Positions 46,817 to 59,645 of a stretch of DNA of 64,000 nucleotides are shown piece after piece; the first letter of the stretch is position 1; each line of letters starts with the position of its first letter. Made by a program: the position numbers and the translations under genes. The stretch lies in the NCBI RefSeq assembly GCF_050947875.1, contig NC_134568.1, positions 251,055,767-251,119,766 on the forward strand, given 5' to 3'. The notes beneath the pieces are model-generated. The model was not told the origin of the DNA and did not search any database. It saw only the letters and a program-made list of their open reading frames with translations. The DNA comes from Dermacentor variabilis. Taxonomy: Eukaryota; Arthropoda; Arachnida; Ixodida; Ixodidae.

Positions 46817-47055
46817 CATGCTGTGGTCGCGTAGTGGCTATGGCGCTATGCCGCTAAGCCCGAGGGCGCAGGATGGAATCCCGAGCGAGCCGGCCGCATG
46901 TCGAGGGGGGCAGAATGCAAAAACGCCCGTCTACCGAGCATTCGGTGCATTGTTAAAGAACCCCAGTCAGTCAAAATAAATCCGTAGTCCACCACTACGG
47001 AGGGCCGCATAATGAAATTATGGTTGTAGCACGTAAATCCAGATGATTTAATTTT
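46817..47055 (+). mobile_element. tRNA-headed SINE, plus strand, diverged
   Basis: GTGGTCGCGTAGTGGCTATG, GCGCTATGCCGCTAAGCCCG, GCAGGATGGAATCCCGAGCG, GGCCGCATGTCGAGGGGGGC, then TTAAAGAACCCCAGTCAGTC, CCACTACGGAGGGCCGCATA and CACGTAAATCCAGATGATTT. All parts of the family are present in order, so this copy is nearly complete but mutated. Confidence 0.85.
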
Positions 47056-47813
47056 AACCGTGCACGTGAGTTTAATGCGGCAGGTTCTGATGCAGACAAA
47101 CAAGAACCAAGATACATTAAGTGGGTCAGCATTTACATGCCTACGCAACGAGGAAACCTGTCCGTCCGTCTGTCACGTACACGACGTATCACTATAAATA
47201 AATTAATGCGCATTTACTGTGCGAATTAATGAGCGAATTTACTATACTATTATGTTCCATAGAAAATGCCCTTAACTCTAAGGTCGTAAAAAATTTACTG
47301 TACACGACAGCGATCGAGCTCAAACTACTACTGGGACGAGAGAAGCAGTAGTTGAAAAGATGTGTAATAATTCTAACCAGTGTGTCTGCGGACGCACAAA
47401 GCGCAGACACACTGCGCCTCGTGTGTGCGTCTATGTTTTTGTTCACGTCTCGCCTTCCGCGCGCAGTTTGAAATTTTGCTGGATCTATAGCCAGATGCTG
47501 GAGCGCACCTAAATGTCTGTCATGAGAGTTTGAGAGTGATAGCGATGAAAGTTTATGTCATGCAGTTTGCTTGTCGTCAGAGTCAGCTTTCGTCATATTT
47601 TTACGTGCCACATGATCTCGCGAAAAATAAAACTTTATTTGTTCTCAACAACGACTGAATCTTACTCCTTAAGTATGAGACAAGCCAGCACCCTTAAGGC
47701 TACAAAACATGTTTACTGTGCAACTTACTGTGCAATGGAATACACATGAGCATCTAATCGAACGTGGCGTATGGCACGTTGAAGAGCCATTATTGTTCTG
47801 CGACGTATATTTT
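47056..47813. other. Unassigned DNA
   Basis: Nothing recognised. Confidence 0.3.
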
Positions 47814-47847
47814 TTTTTCCGCCACAACCATGGTTGTGGCGGAAAAA
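47814..47847. repeat. 34-bp perfect palindrome at LINE 3' end
   Basis: Left arm TTTTTCCGCCACAACCA, right arm its exact reverse complement, no spacer. It sits where the minus-strand LINE ends. Confidence 0.9.
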
Positions 47848-48037
47848 CAGAAAAACAAGGGGAAAAAGCTGCGGAGAAAGCAGCTTGACTGGCCCCAGGT
47901 TCCGTTTACAATGGCAGCAGCGGGGCAGGTGGGAAACGTGTTAAGGGGGGAGAAAAAGAGGAGAAAAAGAAAGAGCAAAACACCAAGGGCAAAAATAACA
48001 AAGTACAACCGTACACAGTCAAGATGGCAGAAACACT

Positions 48038-49560
48038 TCACGCAGATTTTTTTGCGGAACAAGTGAGCACATCGATATTGCATCTGGTGAGATCATTGAG
48101 TAAACTAGGCAGCCAGCGGCATAACATTTCCTGGCCATAATTAGTACGAAGTTGAGGAACACACCAAGTCTCAGCAGCTCGAGTTGTGTAAGGGGTTTCT
48201 CGTTTTGTGAGATTAGCGAGAGAGCTGAGGGCGCCAATATTTTTCTCATGTCTTCTGTAGGTTGACAACAAGCGCAGGTTTATTAGGGCAGGCAATTTAA
48301 GGGTTCTAAGCGCCCTGAAAAGAGGAGCGGAATAAAAATCACGAGGTTTATTTCAAATGACACGAAGAAATTTCTTCTGGATAACAAACAGCTTGTAAAT
48401 ATTTGTGGCTGAAGTTGGCCCCCATACGAGGCAGCAGCAATTTAGGTGACTGAAAAAAAGTGAGTTATAAATCAGCAATTTCACGGATTGCGGCAGGTAT
48501 CTAAAGGAATGGACAACATTCAACACCTGTGACAGTCTGCCGGTGAGGAAATCTACATGAGAGCGCCATGTCATATCATGATCAAAGTGCACACCCAGAA
48601 ATTTGATTGATTGCACAACTTCAATAGTACAGCAGTTAAGCACAATATCTCCAGGTAGCACGACATTCATATTTCTTGGATGAAAGAGTAAGGCTTTGGT
48701 TTTTGCGGAGTTGATTGTTAGACCATTTTCGAGGGGCCACTGGTGTACTTTAGAGAGCACACTGTTAGCACGTAAGGCCAGGTCACCCAGGAATCCAGGA
48801 AAAGAAGTGTGGTGTCTTCGGCACACATAATGTACATTGTGCCAGAATCAATGTTAATAAAGTCGATGACGAAAATATAGAACAGAAGAGGGCCCAAGAT
48901 GCTTCCTTGTGGGACACCTACACGAACAGGAAGGACACTGTATGATAATCCATTTACGTGCACAAATTGCTTTCTGTGACTCAAATAAGGTTCACGTAAG
49001 CTGAGGGCCAAAAGTTTATGATCAATAGAATTGAAGGCTTTAGACAAGTCGACAAAAACACCTAAAGTTAATAAATGTGCCTCAAAATTTTCAAGGATTA
49101 GTTCTTTCTGCTTAAGGAGTGCTAATTCAGTCGACATGAATCTGCGGAAAGCGTGTTGATGTGGCGTTAATAAGTTATGTCTGTCAAGAAAACAGGATAA
49201 CCTACAAAATATTATCTTCTCTAGTCCTTTGGAAAAAATCGGGAGTATGAAAATGGGTCTGTAGTTCGAAATAAGTGTTTTATCAGCTTTTTTGAAAATG
49301 GGGAGCACCTTTGCCACCTGCATTCTCTTTGGGAATTGGCCTTGGGAGAAACATATATTGTAGATATGAGCAAGAACAGGTGAAATAATATCAAGCACAT
49401 AGCTGACAGGCCTGATTTGCAGGCCATCAGCATCACATGCACAACTGTTGGTCAGGCCACAGAAAAGCAGTGTTATTTCATGTTCATTATTAGGGTTTAA
49501 ATATATTGATTCCGTGCAGTGAACATGTATAAATTGACAGGCACTCAGGCTGGCAGTTTG
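48038..49560 (-). pseudogene. CR1/jockey-like reverse transcriptase, damaged active site
   Basis: In order on the minus strand: KVLPIFKKADKTLISNYRP, FVDLSKAFNSIDH, GVPQGSILGPLLF, then MCAEDTTLLF where YADDT is expected, so the first catalytic Asp is Glu and the Tyr is Cys. A frameshift near 48830 leads into HQWPLENGLTINSAKTKAL, IKFLGVHFDHDMTWRSHVD and LIYNSLFFSHLNCCCLVWG. A stop at 48353-48355 is followed in the same frame by RALRTLKLPALINLRLL and TWCVPQLRTNYGQ. Non-functional. Confidence 0.82.
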
Positions 49561-52500
49561 GCGACATGTAGTGGTGAAATGATCATTAGACTTTCAATCC
49601 GCGTCATTCCACCATTATAGATGGCATAGCTGCCAGGTTAACTCCTTGTCCTTTTTTCATTTATTTTTTTGGCTAGTCATTCACTAAAACACTGCCATGT
49701 ATTGTGAAAGTTCTATAAACTTAGCTTCGCTGCACTTGCTATAGCGGCAAAGTTAAGTGCGTGGCATGCATAGAGGTGCGAATATGGGCTGTCATGTTTA
49801 GATGACGAGTACCACTCCCGTGAGACATGCAGTAGTGGCACCTGTCTCTCGCGCGTACTGTGAACAGGTGGGTGGCTCATTTCGAGCTGTTCGTCAGCAT
49901 TAGCCACCAACCTCTTTAAGAGGTCACGCATAATGCGAGTCACACAGTGCGTGACGGGAGAATAATGAGCACTAAATCTAAGAAACTGTGGTTGTCCTAT
50001 GTTCTAGATTGTCCCTGGCACGTTAGCGTTTACGCTTTATCAACACTGCTTGCAGTAGAATTCGAGCGCTTCATTCAATGAAGCAGCAGCCGATTTGTGC
50101 AAACGGAAGGAACAAATTGCATTAATAGATAAGTAGCTGATGACGACAAGCTTCAGCGATGGACAACGTTTCACAACTAAGTAGTACGTGAATCAGTAAC
50201 GTCGCGAGAAAGACATTAAGCTGTCGAAGCGCCAGATATATTACTGACCATCAGCATTTCTCCTGTAAGTCGCTCTTCTGCAAATGTTTATTAGTGCGTA
50301 TGCAAGAGGTGGAAAGACGGGAGCAGAGAAAAGAAGAAACCGTATCTCTAACGGAGTCAGGGCTAATGTGAGAGATGCTAGTGAAGCACTTTGACTGCCC
50401 ATAATGGCCACCATGTGAAGTCGAAGGATCAATAGACACGGTCTATGGCGGTTGCGTATACTACGTAACCATTCAAGTTGTCATATCGCAGCAATTCTTA
50501 TTATGCGTCTTTCTCGGACTGCTTCCTCAGATAATACTAACTGAGGCTAAGCTTGACAGCTACCAGAAGCATTGGCAAAATAAATCAGAAGCTTGCTGGA
50601 GCGATCAGCCAATAGCGTGAGCGTAGAAACGCGCGCAAAATCACTGTGCAACCAGGCGCTTCCGGCGGTTTCTTCAGTCAGCACCGATTAACCTGGCATA
50701 GCACGCTCCTTATGCATGTGGCTTACGATATGCCAAATAAATCTCTAGCGAGAAAAAAAAGAGGAAGACAACAGTTCAATGTTCTGCTTACATAGCGAAT
50801 TCACGCTGCTGACAGGTTGCAGCAAGGTTCGCATGTTTTGCAAACAAAATCAAGAAGGAAGGAGGGGACAAATTGAAACATTCGATGTATGTGTCTTTCC
50901 GTGCTATAAATTGGCCGTCACATGTCCTCATTTTGGGTCACTATTCATTCGCGTTCTTTTCGACGCTTCCTACCAGTGCGCTGTCTGCTTACAGACTGTT
51001 CACATTTGCCCACCGGGACTCATGCGTGTCCCACCCGCGAGGCGTGCTCCTAATTAGTGCCCTTAGCGCCAGTGTCCGTCTCTCGAAATAGCTGCTGCCG
51101 CCTCCACGTACAGCTGGGAGCAGGATCACGCGGGGGAGGGTGGCAGTTCGGCGAGACGCGCGCGAAGTACGGGCCGTTAAAACTCGAGACGCTGGCGCCG
51201 AGTGCCTCGCTTTGTCATTGACGGATTGCGATCCCCGCCCGTCTGTCAAGAGCCCGCGCTCTCGCGAAAAGGAGCGGCGCCACCCAGCGGACACGCGAGC
51301 GGAGACGTCACTGGGTCGTCGTCGTGCCAACGGAGGCTCAAGCTGCCGCCGAAAGAAGCGTGCGACAGGGCGCCGGCCAAGCCAAATATTGCAGGAAGCC
51401 TGAGCAAGCGTAAACAGCAGCTTGCTCTTTTCACGGCCTTCCGGAGCGCCGCCGCGACTCCCGCGAGGTGCGCCGAACGAGTGATCCGCTCGGTGGATGC
51501 AAATTGGTCCGCCGCTGTCACATCTGGGCCCTGCACGCCCAAGTGCTGCCAACGCGCGGAATGGACTCCCGGCCGGCGCTAATCCACGCGGAAATTTGCG
51601 TTGCCTGCGCTCCCTTTGCTTCTTGCGTCTTCCTCCCCCTAATTGCGTCCCTTCCGCCGCGAACACCGGCAAAAGGCCGCACGGGCCGGGAGCAATCTCG
51701 GCGACTGCGTGACAAGTTTATCGCCACTTGGCTTTTGATTTTCTCTGGTCCGTGAAGCCCGTGGACGCCGTCCTTGTTTTCATCTCAGTGACTGCAACAG
51801 CGCTCGTAAAAAAAATAATAATAAAAAATAAGCCACGTCCCCCACTGAAGGAATGTCTTCTGAGCCGCATGGTTTTATTTGATTAAAAACGGAATACAAC
51901 CCTATTGAAACAAACTGTGCAAAAAATAAATAAAAAATAAATCAATAAAACAAGGCATCAACGTGTTATTACCTCATGCGCCTCATCGGCCTCCCTACGC
52001 ACCGTTCATGCGGGAAGCGAGATGCCCTTCCGAGATGCAGCCCCGAGTGACGCATTGCTCATGGTCGTCACCCGCACTTTAATCGCATTGCGCGTCGAAG
52101 ACGGAATCCCAGACAGCCAAATGGTGCCTGGCTTCCGCTCCTACTTGAGAAACTCGTGTTGCCCGGGGCTCCTGCATTCAGTTAGGCGCAAGTTGTTCCA
52201 CTGGTGAAGCGTGAAGTGCCCCAAAATCTGGGCGGTGGTTCAGCGCAGGGATCGGCCACTGTCAGCGAGGCGCAATCGGCGGCCCACGACGCGCTCCGTC
52301 GGCGCGGTTGGCGCCTCCAGAGAACCGGCGCCGCTCATCGAGCGCAGGCCCTCGGCGAGGAACTCTGAGAGATGGGCGAAACGGTGGCGCCCCTTGACTG
52401 ACCATTTGTTAGCTGATATCCGGTAAACCCGTTCGCTGGAGGCGTGTCGTGCTCTCGGCGTACGTTCTATAAATCTTGCCGCGTCCTCGGCACTGTTAAC

Positions 52501-55500
52501 TGAGTTACACTGAATTTTACCAGGTGTCGCTGTTAATTAGACCTCGGGTGCGGTGTGCCGGCCGGCGCTTTCGAGGTGAGCGCTTACAGCAGCGTGTTCC
52601 GAGAAACGGCGCTTCCGCGCAGCGAAGAATTCATGGGGCACTCATCCCGCTTGCATGGTTATCAGACCGCGTATCTGATGCACAGGCCTAAGGGAACTAA
52701 CTGGTTTCGCCTGGCCTAAGCATGTCGATACCACGGGGATAGCTTTCGTCCGGTCCCATTGCTCTGTGGCGTCCATTCGCAAGCTGCGCTGCGGAGATAA
52801 AACCTGCCAACCGACTATAAACCTCCGTATGATCTCTTTGCGCACATTTGGTATAACCTATCGATCGAATCGAATCAGTCAATAAATCAGTCAGTCACCA
52901 ACGCACTCACTCACTCACATGCTCAATCCATAAGCTGTTTCATCGAGCGACCATTTGACCAGCAGCTGACAAAGAAGCTTCTGCATATATATATATATAT
53001 AGCACCCCGTATCACAGAATTTCCTCAGAAGTGGTCTTTTACAGATCATATTTTTACAAACAAAGCAGGCGCCTGGAGCCATGATACCAGACGAGCAGCA
53101 TGCCTTGCTCCCGCTCTGTGAGAGCAATTTTAACTGATGCAAAAATAGTGCAGTGAAAGAAAGCAGCGAGGACGTCCGAAACGTGTTGCGGCAGATCATG
53201 ATCGTAGTCGCGGCAAAAGCTATCAAATTCAGGATAAGAAGGCTGCGCACGACACTAAAATGGTCTATGAGAGTAGTAACACAAAGCAAGTAAGCAAACA
53301 AACAAACAAACATGTAAGGTCCGAAAGCTCGACACGCGTGGCAGAACATTCTAGTTACGGCTGTGACAACCAGAGCAAGGTCATTTCTGCAGCCGACATG
53401 TAAGCAGTGTCTACGCCGTTTTACAATTTTAGGCCCTTTATTTGCCCTTAAGTACGGTGTTTGGCTGTTATGACAGTGCGGCCATAGGCGTGTATAGCAG
53501 ATCTCTACCGACCACAGAGGTACACGAGACGCAGCCCTACTTTGTTACCAAAGGCGGCGCCACTTTCCCTTCTCACCTCTGTGATTTCTTCTTGTTTTGT
53601 AGCTTTTTTCTGAGCATCTAATCATAGCGTACATGGACCCAGATTTGTTTTCTTTTTTTTTTCCCCAGTGAACAAGCGAAGTTGATTCGAATACTTGGAT
53701 GCGACGTGTGACTAGCTTATTTCCCATATACATGCCTCTTTTTTTTTTCTCAGTTTGCATTCATTTCGTCTGTTTCTCCGGTTGGCGTCATACCGCTAGT
53801 TCTCACAAATCACCTGTATGCCAAGGCAATCGTATGCCACCTGTAGTCGCTGCGCTGAAACTTACTGTGTGTTTGCAGAAGGGCGCTGGATATCGAAGCG
53901 ACTCGTCACCAGCCAAACGTCTGCCGGTCACGATCACGAGCTCGTTCAGCGCGATATGTGGTGGACCTTCAGCCCATCCCACGCAAAAAAAAAAAAAGAA
54001 AACCTTTCGATGGTGGGCTCAGTGGGCGCTGCTCGTTCTGCGAATTGTTTGACGCGCACCAGAAAATAAAACGAGCCAGCCGTCTCGAAGGCAAAGAAAC
54101 CGCCATCTCACAAAAGGGGGCCGAAGCAAGAAGGGCAGTTCCGGCTCGCTCGCTCGAGCATGACTATTCCACAGCAGCGACTTCGTGATCGTAGACCAAA
54201 TAACTGGCAAAGGTACAACAAAACCACGGAAAGGCCACGGCAGAGCGCGCGTATACCAGCCGCTCTCTTGAATGGAACTGTTTGCAGATGCGCCTAAAAT
54301 ACGCGCCACCGCCACTCAATGACCCCCACCCCCTTACCGATACTCTGGGCGGCCTCGGTAGCCAGGCTCGTTGATCCCGCTTCCGGCAATATCAGCGAGC
54401 GGCTCTTTCGTTCTCGTGTTTCGATGCTGGGACAGCGCGGCCGGCTGCAACTCTCCGCCAGCGCGGCGGACGTTGCGTGCGCGCTCACAGACGCACACAC
54501 GCGCGCGCGCGCGCTCACTGGCCCAGTGACGCTCCTTACAAAAGGCGCGGTAACATCGACAGCATGAATTCGCGTTGTCGGCGCCTTTGACGACGGCGCA
54601 CAATGTTGCCCGCCTTTTTCGTTGATGCGCCGCGATTGATGCGTCAATTGACGGCTGCGCGTACCGCGTTAAGGAGACATGGGTGGGCAAAGGAAAGTGT
54701 GGGTCACGCTCTGCGGGCCCGCTCGCCGCAAGGCTCCTCCACCCGTCTGCGAGATTTCGAGCGAGCTCGGCGCGGTATATACGCGAGTCTTTGTGAACGC
54801 CCGAATCGGCCCTGCCTGCGCCGCGGTATCAGAGCGTAGTGTTGATGGATGGCTTCCGTCACAGGGAGCCGCAAACGGGTTGGGAACTCGCCGCCGTCCC
54901 CGGTATGGTTTGCTCTTTTCTGCTTCTTCGCTCTTTCTCGCTTGCCTTCGAAGCTGTTCTCATGAAGTCAGTTATTCTGTTCACTTTTCCGACATGTGCC
55001 CGGACTAAAGGAGCATTACACTGTGCAGCCATATTCTGTAGTAAAGTGGTAAGCTCTAGTAATTAGTCACTGATGTTGTGCATCGAACGCACGATACAGA
55101 GAGCATGGGTCCGTATTCGGAAGCATTTCCGACACGCTGAATCAATTCAGCCAGTATTTATGCAGATGTCTGTTTCTGGTCATCCGGCTAAGAATGTGCC
55201 GAAATACAAAAACTGCTTCAGGCAAGTTCGGGTAATCGGGGCAGGAGTAGGAGCACCCGTGTGTTGCGCTTTTGACCACGAAGCCCGTCCCATGTTTTCC
55301 CCAAACTCTTCGGCGAATGCTTCACGGCTGCCTCGTGAATCTTTCGCGTATGCTTGCTTTCTTGGCACCCATAATTCATCACCATAAATCCTCAAAAGCC
55401 TGAAAGCTGTCTTGGTAGTTTTTTTGTAAGGTAAGTTCTTTTACTTTCATATTGGTTCGTAACTCTTTGGGCAGACGGCTGTAGTCGAGTTCTTTGGCCT

Positions 55501-56185
55501 CATTGCTTCTGGTCAACAAGGATTGTCACTGGTCTGGGGGAGTGCAGGCACCCTTCCCGGAGCTCCCCGAGAGCGTTCGAGTCGGATGCACCAGGAGACC
55601 AGGTCGCAGTAAGTACGGCTCTTAAATTAGTAACTCGGTAATGTGCAAGCAATTATTCAAGTAACTAAAAGTCGAATAAACGTAATCAGGAAAACATCTA
55701 CGGATCTGCTGTGTGCTCGCGTCATCTCTCGGGCGTGGAAGACGTAACGACTACATATACGCTAAATGTCGCTAGTATCAGCCAAATTATCACTTGTTCA
55801 TTCCATGTAATGGACCGCGTATCTGAGTCCTCGAATGATGACAAACCTGATTGCTTGGAGTCTCAGAATATGCATTGGTTTGGTCACCGAACATTGGACA
55901 TCCTTGTTACAGCGGAAGCTAGGTAACCACCTGTTCAAACTATTCTCATTCAAGAAACGTTTCGTCATTTCATCAGGCTAACATAGCAACACAATAATCA
56001 TTCACTGCAAACTGAACAACTTCAAAAGTCAGGACGAATCTGCGACGCGTCGCGCTCTCATCAGTCTATTATTTCCCAGATCGGTCATTCCCCTCGACCC
56101 CACTTAAGTTTCCCGCCTTGGCGGTTGATTGTCCATGCCCGTCTTAGTAGCACTGATGATTCGACAGACAGATAAAAAAGTCGCA
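49561..56185. other. Unassigned DNA with CpG-rich patches (51.1-51.75, 52.0-52.65, 54.05-54.95 kb)
   Basis: The three patches are GC- and CpG-rich between AT-rich stretches. Frames there are short, mutually overlapping on both strands and Arg/Ala/Pro/Ser-rich, without motifs. A CG/CA run lies near 54490-54515. No tRNA, element end or domain was recognised. Confidence 0.35.
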
Positions 56186-56206
56186 GCTTCGCCCGAAAGG
56201 CGAAGC
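56186..56206. repeat. 8-bp hairpin next to a dispersed-repeat edge
   Basis: GCTTCGCC, CGAAA, GGCGAAGC: a perfect stem with a 5-base loop just before the inverted terminus at 56214. Confidence 0.6.
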
Positions 56207-56213
56207 ATCGATG

Positions 56214-56824
56214 ATTGCGATAGTAAATTAGTGGGCATCTAGCTATACGAAATAAGAATAGTAGTTTTGTCAGCCTTAGAAACTTGTGAACATAGAGACA
56301 CTAATTGAATTAACAAGCATGGTGTCAGGCGCGCACAAGCAAACATGAATTCATCTCACTCGATGACCTCGGAAACTCACACTCAAAACGCTGCAGTGAG
56401 GAAACGCGGCAGCAGCAGCGAGCCAATTGACCCTCGTGCAGCCGCTCGCATCAACGCGAGCAAGTCGCGAAAACACAGCGCGACGGGACTCTGTACCCGT
56501 CGCAGATGGCTTTCAAGGTACAGCGTCCCGGCCGGGCGCGCGCGAGGTCCCGGGCCGCCCGGAGTAGAACGCGCCCCCACAAATCCCTACTCTCCTCCCG
56601 AAGCCTCGCGCGCGACGGAAGGCGGCGCGTTTCCTCCCCGCTTTCGTCCGTTGCGTGGACGAGATTGATCCGCGATCGCCGGCTCACCCTCGCACGCTTT
56701 CACTCGCAGATACAGCATACGGCGCGCGGTGACGATTTTATCGCCCTTGGACTTTATACGGAGCCTTACGGAGACGCCGACGATAGAAATTCGCCTGCAG
56801 TGTCCATATAATTGCTATCGCAAT
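56214..56824. mobile_element. Possible inverted-terminus repeat element, 611 bp, GC-rich core
   Basis: ATTGCGATAG at 56214-56223 is mirrored by CTATCGCAAT at 56815-56824. The core is CpG-rich. No transposase. With 10-bp termini and no clear target duplication this is tentative. Confidence 0.4.
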
Positions 56825-58794
56825 AAAATAATCAACGCATAAGCTACAAACTTCTAACGATCCTGCGTAAGAATCTGTTTCACGGCACCTACACATTCGT
56901 GTGGGCATTGAAGTTCATCGCTTGCTTTTGACACCCCGACGCGTAATGAAAGTAGAAGCTACCACTTGTCGCACAAAAATGTCGTCTACTTTGGCAGAGT
57001 TGTTTTGGATTCTCCTGGCCAGAACACACATTGCACGCCAACAAATAATTTGCGCGTTTGCATGCGTCTGTATGCGCATGTATACAGTCTAGAAACGGAA
57101 TGGCACTACCATTATTGTGTGCTAGATGTCAGCACATGAATATGAGGCCCCACAGAGGTAATTTCGGTCAGCAGGACATATGAACCACCTCTTGCGGCCT
57201 AGTGTCCAAGGATACTCTTCGAGTACATTCGCCTAATGTCCTGAATTGTTCTTTTTAGAGCCCCCGGACGAATAGGAACGCTGTTTACCCGACTGTAAAT
57301 GATGGCTCTTTTTGTGCTATCTGAATCATTGCATTAGCTATTATTATGAATTTATATTAAGGGTATACCGATTCTGTATACGCTTATAAAGCAAAGGCTA
57401 GAACTTCGCTTGATCAAATCACCGACTTCTCGCTGTTTGGTAGCAGCTGTTCGCATCGCGCAGCTCTTCGTACTCCCGTAAAATGAGCCGAGATGGACGT
57501 CCTCAACATGTCCGCTGCGTGGCGGAATCGTTATCCGCTGCAACTCGGCTGGCGCGACACGCCGCACCGAGGTCTTTCCTAATAATTGGTTGTGAAACGC
57601 GGCGTCAGCCGAGCGAGCACGGCGGCGGTGCCTCAACGTCACGTCTCGCAACCCTTGTCCAGCCCTGCTTACCCCAAATAGCGGCGCGCAGCACCACGGC
57701 ACCCTTTACACACGGCCGCGCCGGTTGACCAGCCTGGCTCTGCTGAGCGCTCTCGTCGTCCACTGGCTGGGCAAAATAACCGAGCCCGGGAGATACATGT
57801 CGTCGTCCAGTTCCTCGGAGCTGAGACTTCAGAAACGGGTTTCCGAGGAATCCGCTCGAGCGAGGAACGCGCGGGCCAATCCCCGCGGGCCTGTGCACCG
57901 CTGGCAGTGACAAAGTGGACCTGGGCAGCTGACTGGCTTGTCCACGCAATGCGGGCTCGCCGCGCGAGTCCATGATGGATTGACAAGGATCGGCGGCGTC
58001 GCGCCGGGATCCCCGAGACGGCGGAGGCCGCCAGTGAGGGCTCTTCTCTCCTCGCCGCGATCACGATTCCCTGACGACTCCTGACGCGCAGCCGACGTTG
58101 TCCGCCGATGCCGTATTCCGAGCACGTTTCGGCGCGCGCTTGTCGGCCAGCGTTTGTCGCATCGCTTGGCCAGCCTCCGAGCAGCCGTCAAGTTGTCGTG
58201 ACTTGACGGATCTCGCCCGTCGAGGAGCGGTGTGCGACCGAGCGTTATCTTGTTGGCTCTCTAAGCGGATTGCTGTCGCTCCGGCTTTTGCCCGGTTTGC
58301 GTGCGTGCGCATTCGGCCGTCCGTGGCGGCCGCCGACGAGGTATAACCCCCGCCTTGTCGCTTGCGCGGCGCCAGTTGCCCGGGCAACTTGCCTTCCCTG
58401 TAGATGCACCTACGCGGATAAGTCTCAATCTGCCACAAACAACGGTTCTTTTGCGAGAAGTTCATACACAAGTCAACAGAAGTAGGAAAACAGCGATACA
58501 CTTCGAGCTCCGAGTTAATTCCCTCAAGAAAGCATCCCCTATAGCATACGTTTAAATCATATCTATTAAAGCACGCTTTCCACAAGCGACGCAGTGCACC
58601 CTCGTTGCAGTGGCACATGGTTGCAGTGAACATGGCACATGCACATGGTTGCAGTCTCGCACATGCATAATATCTCTTACGTATGCACCAGAAATGCGGC
58701 AATGCGTTGGGCATTCACTGGCTCAGGCATCGGTGCCACCACAAGAGACAAACTGTGGTAGGAGCTCCCAATCATTGAATGTGAGATGATCAAG
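56825..58794. other. Unassigned DNA, CpG-rich at 57.4-58.45 kb
   Basis: Frames on both strands within the CpG-rich part are composition-driven. A 61-codon frame at 57725-57910 starts with a short hydrophobic run but has no other support. Confidence 0.35.
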
Positions 58795-58940
58795 AGAGAG
58801 AGAGAGATGATGATGATGCATCGAAAAGGCAAGGAGGTTAACCAGAGGTAGTTCCGATTGGCTACCCTGCACGGGGCGAAGGGGTAAGGGGGATAAAAAG
58901 AGAAAAAGAAATGGAAGGAGAGAGAGAGAGAGAGACGAGC
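58795..58940 (-). mobile_element. LINE 3' tail fragment, minus strand
   Basis: On the minus strand: CCCGTGCAGGGTAGCCAATC, GGAACTACCTCTGGTTAACC, TCCTTGCCTTTTCGATGC, then (ATC)n and (TC)n runs. Tail only; no coding part. Confidence 0.75.
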
Positions 58941-59392
58941 ATGTAGAAACCGCACTAGAGCTTTTAGGTTTTAGGTTTTAAGAAACGCTGTTGCTCTATA
59001 GGCCCGCTGTGTAGGACTTAAACACCTACGAAAATAGATATCAGAAGCTCATTGCAACACAACTCCGATATCTACGAATATTTATTTCTATTTTCGCTAA
59101 TTCACTGTAATGTGAAATTACTAATGCTTTGTCTTCTTCAATAACGATGTGGTGTGAGTAACAGCACATACACGGAGGCACATAAGGTAAATGTTTTTAA
59201 TACACTTTTCCTTAACTGGTTGATGACGCAACTCATAGCTTTCCTGCTCTGCTAAATAAAAAGTAATCTAATTTGTTACGCACTTCGCGTACTTTCATAA
59301 CTAATACCTCAGATCTATCTTCATTGGTTGTGAATTCATGAATGTTGATCTCATTTTTTGTACATGAGTCATTGATAATAGTTGAACTGAAT
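58941..59392. other. Unassigned DNA
   Basis: Nothing recognised. Confidence 0.3.
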
Positions 59393-59645
59393 TGAATTCT
59401 GGGGTATTACGTGCCAAAACCACGATTTCATTAAGAAGCACGTCGTAGCGCAGGACTCCGGATTAATTGTAACCGCCAAGGAGTCTCTAACGTGCCCCCC
59501 CCCCCCCCCCCCCGCACGGGACATGGGCGTTCGTGCATTTTGACCCCATCGAAATGCTGCCACCACGGCCAGGATTTGGTCTCGCGACCTTGCGCTTAGC
59601 AGCGCCACACCATAGCCGCTGTTGCGACTCGGGGTTCGAAGATGT
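59393..59645 (-). mobile_element. tRNA-headed SINE, minus strand, with a 19-C run
   Basis: On the minus strand: GCTATGGTGTGGCGCTGCTA, CGCAAGGTCGCGAGACCAAA, GGTGGCAGCATTTCGATGGG, then a body interrupted by a homopolymer, GACTCCTTGGCGGTTA and GGCACGTAATACCCCAGAAT. The plus-strand C run is at 59495-59513. Confidence 0.85.

Larger units (their letters stand above)
47814..49560 (-). mobile_element. CR1/jockey-like LINE, minus strand, 5'-truncated
   Basis: Reverse transcriptase motifs without RNase H, followed by about 200 bp of 3' UTR and a palindrome. The lack of RNase H and the motif style (SNYRPI, VFVDLSKAF, GVPQGSILGPLLF) point to a CR1, L2 or jockey-type element. The 5' edge near 49560 is approximate. 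Confidence 0.75.

Noticed and set aside
50989..51672. 227-codon minus-strand frame
   Set aside because: Arg/Gly/Ser/Pro-rich in a CpG-rich patch, with competing frames on the other strand. No domain.
57725..57910. 61-codon frame with a hydrophobic N-terminus and a KR pair, like a small secreted peptide
   Set aside because: No known peptide motif and no splice or expression evidence. It lies in GC-rich sequence where short frames are common.
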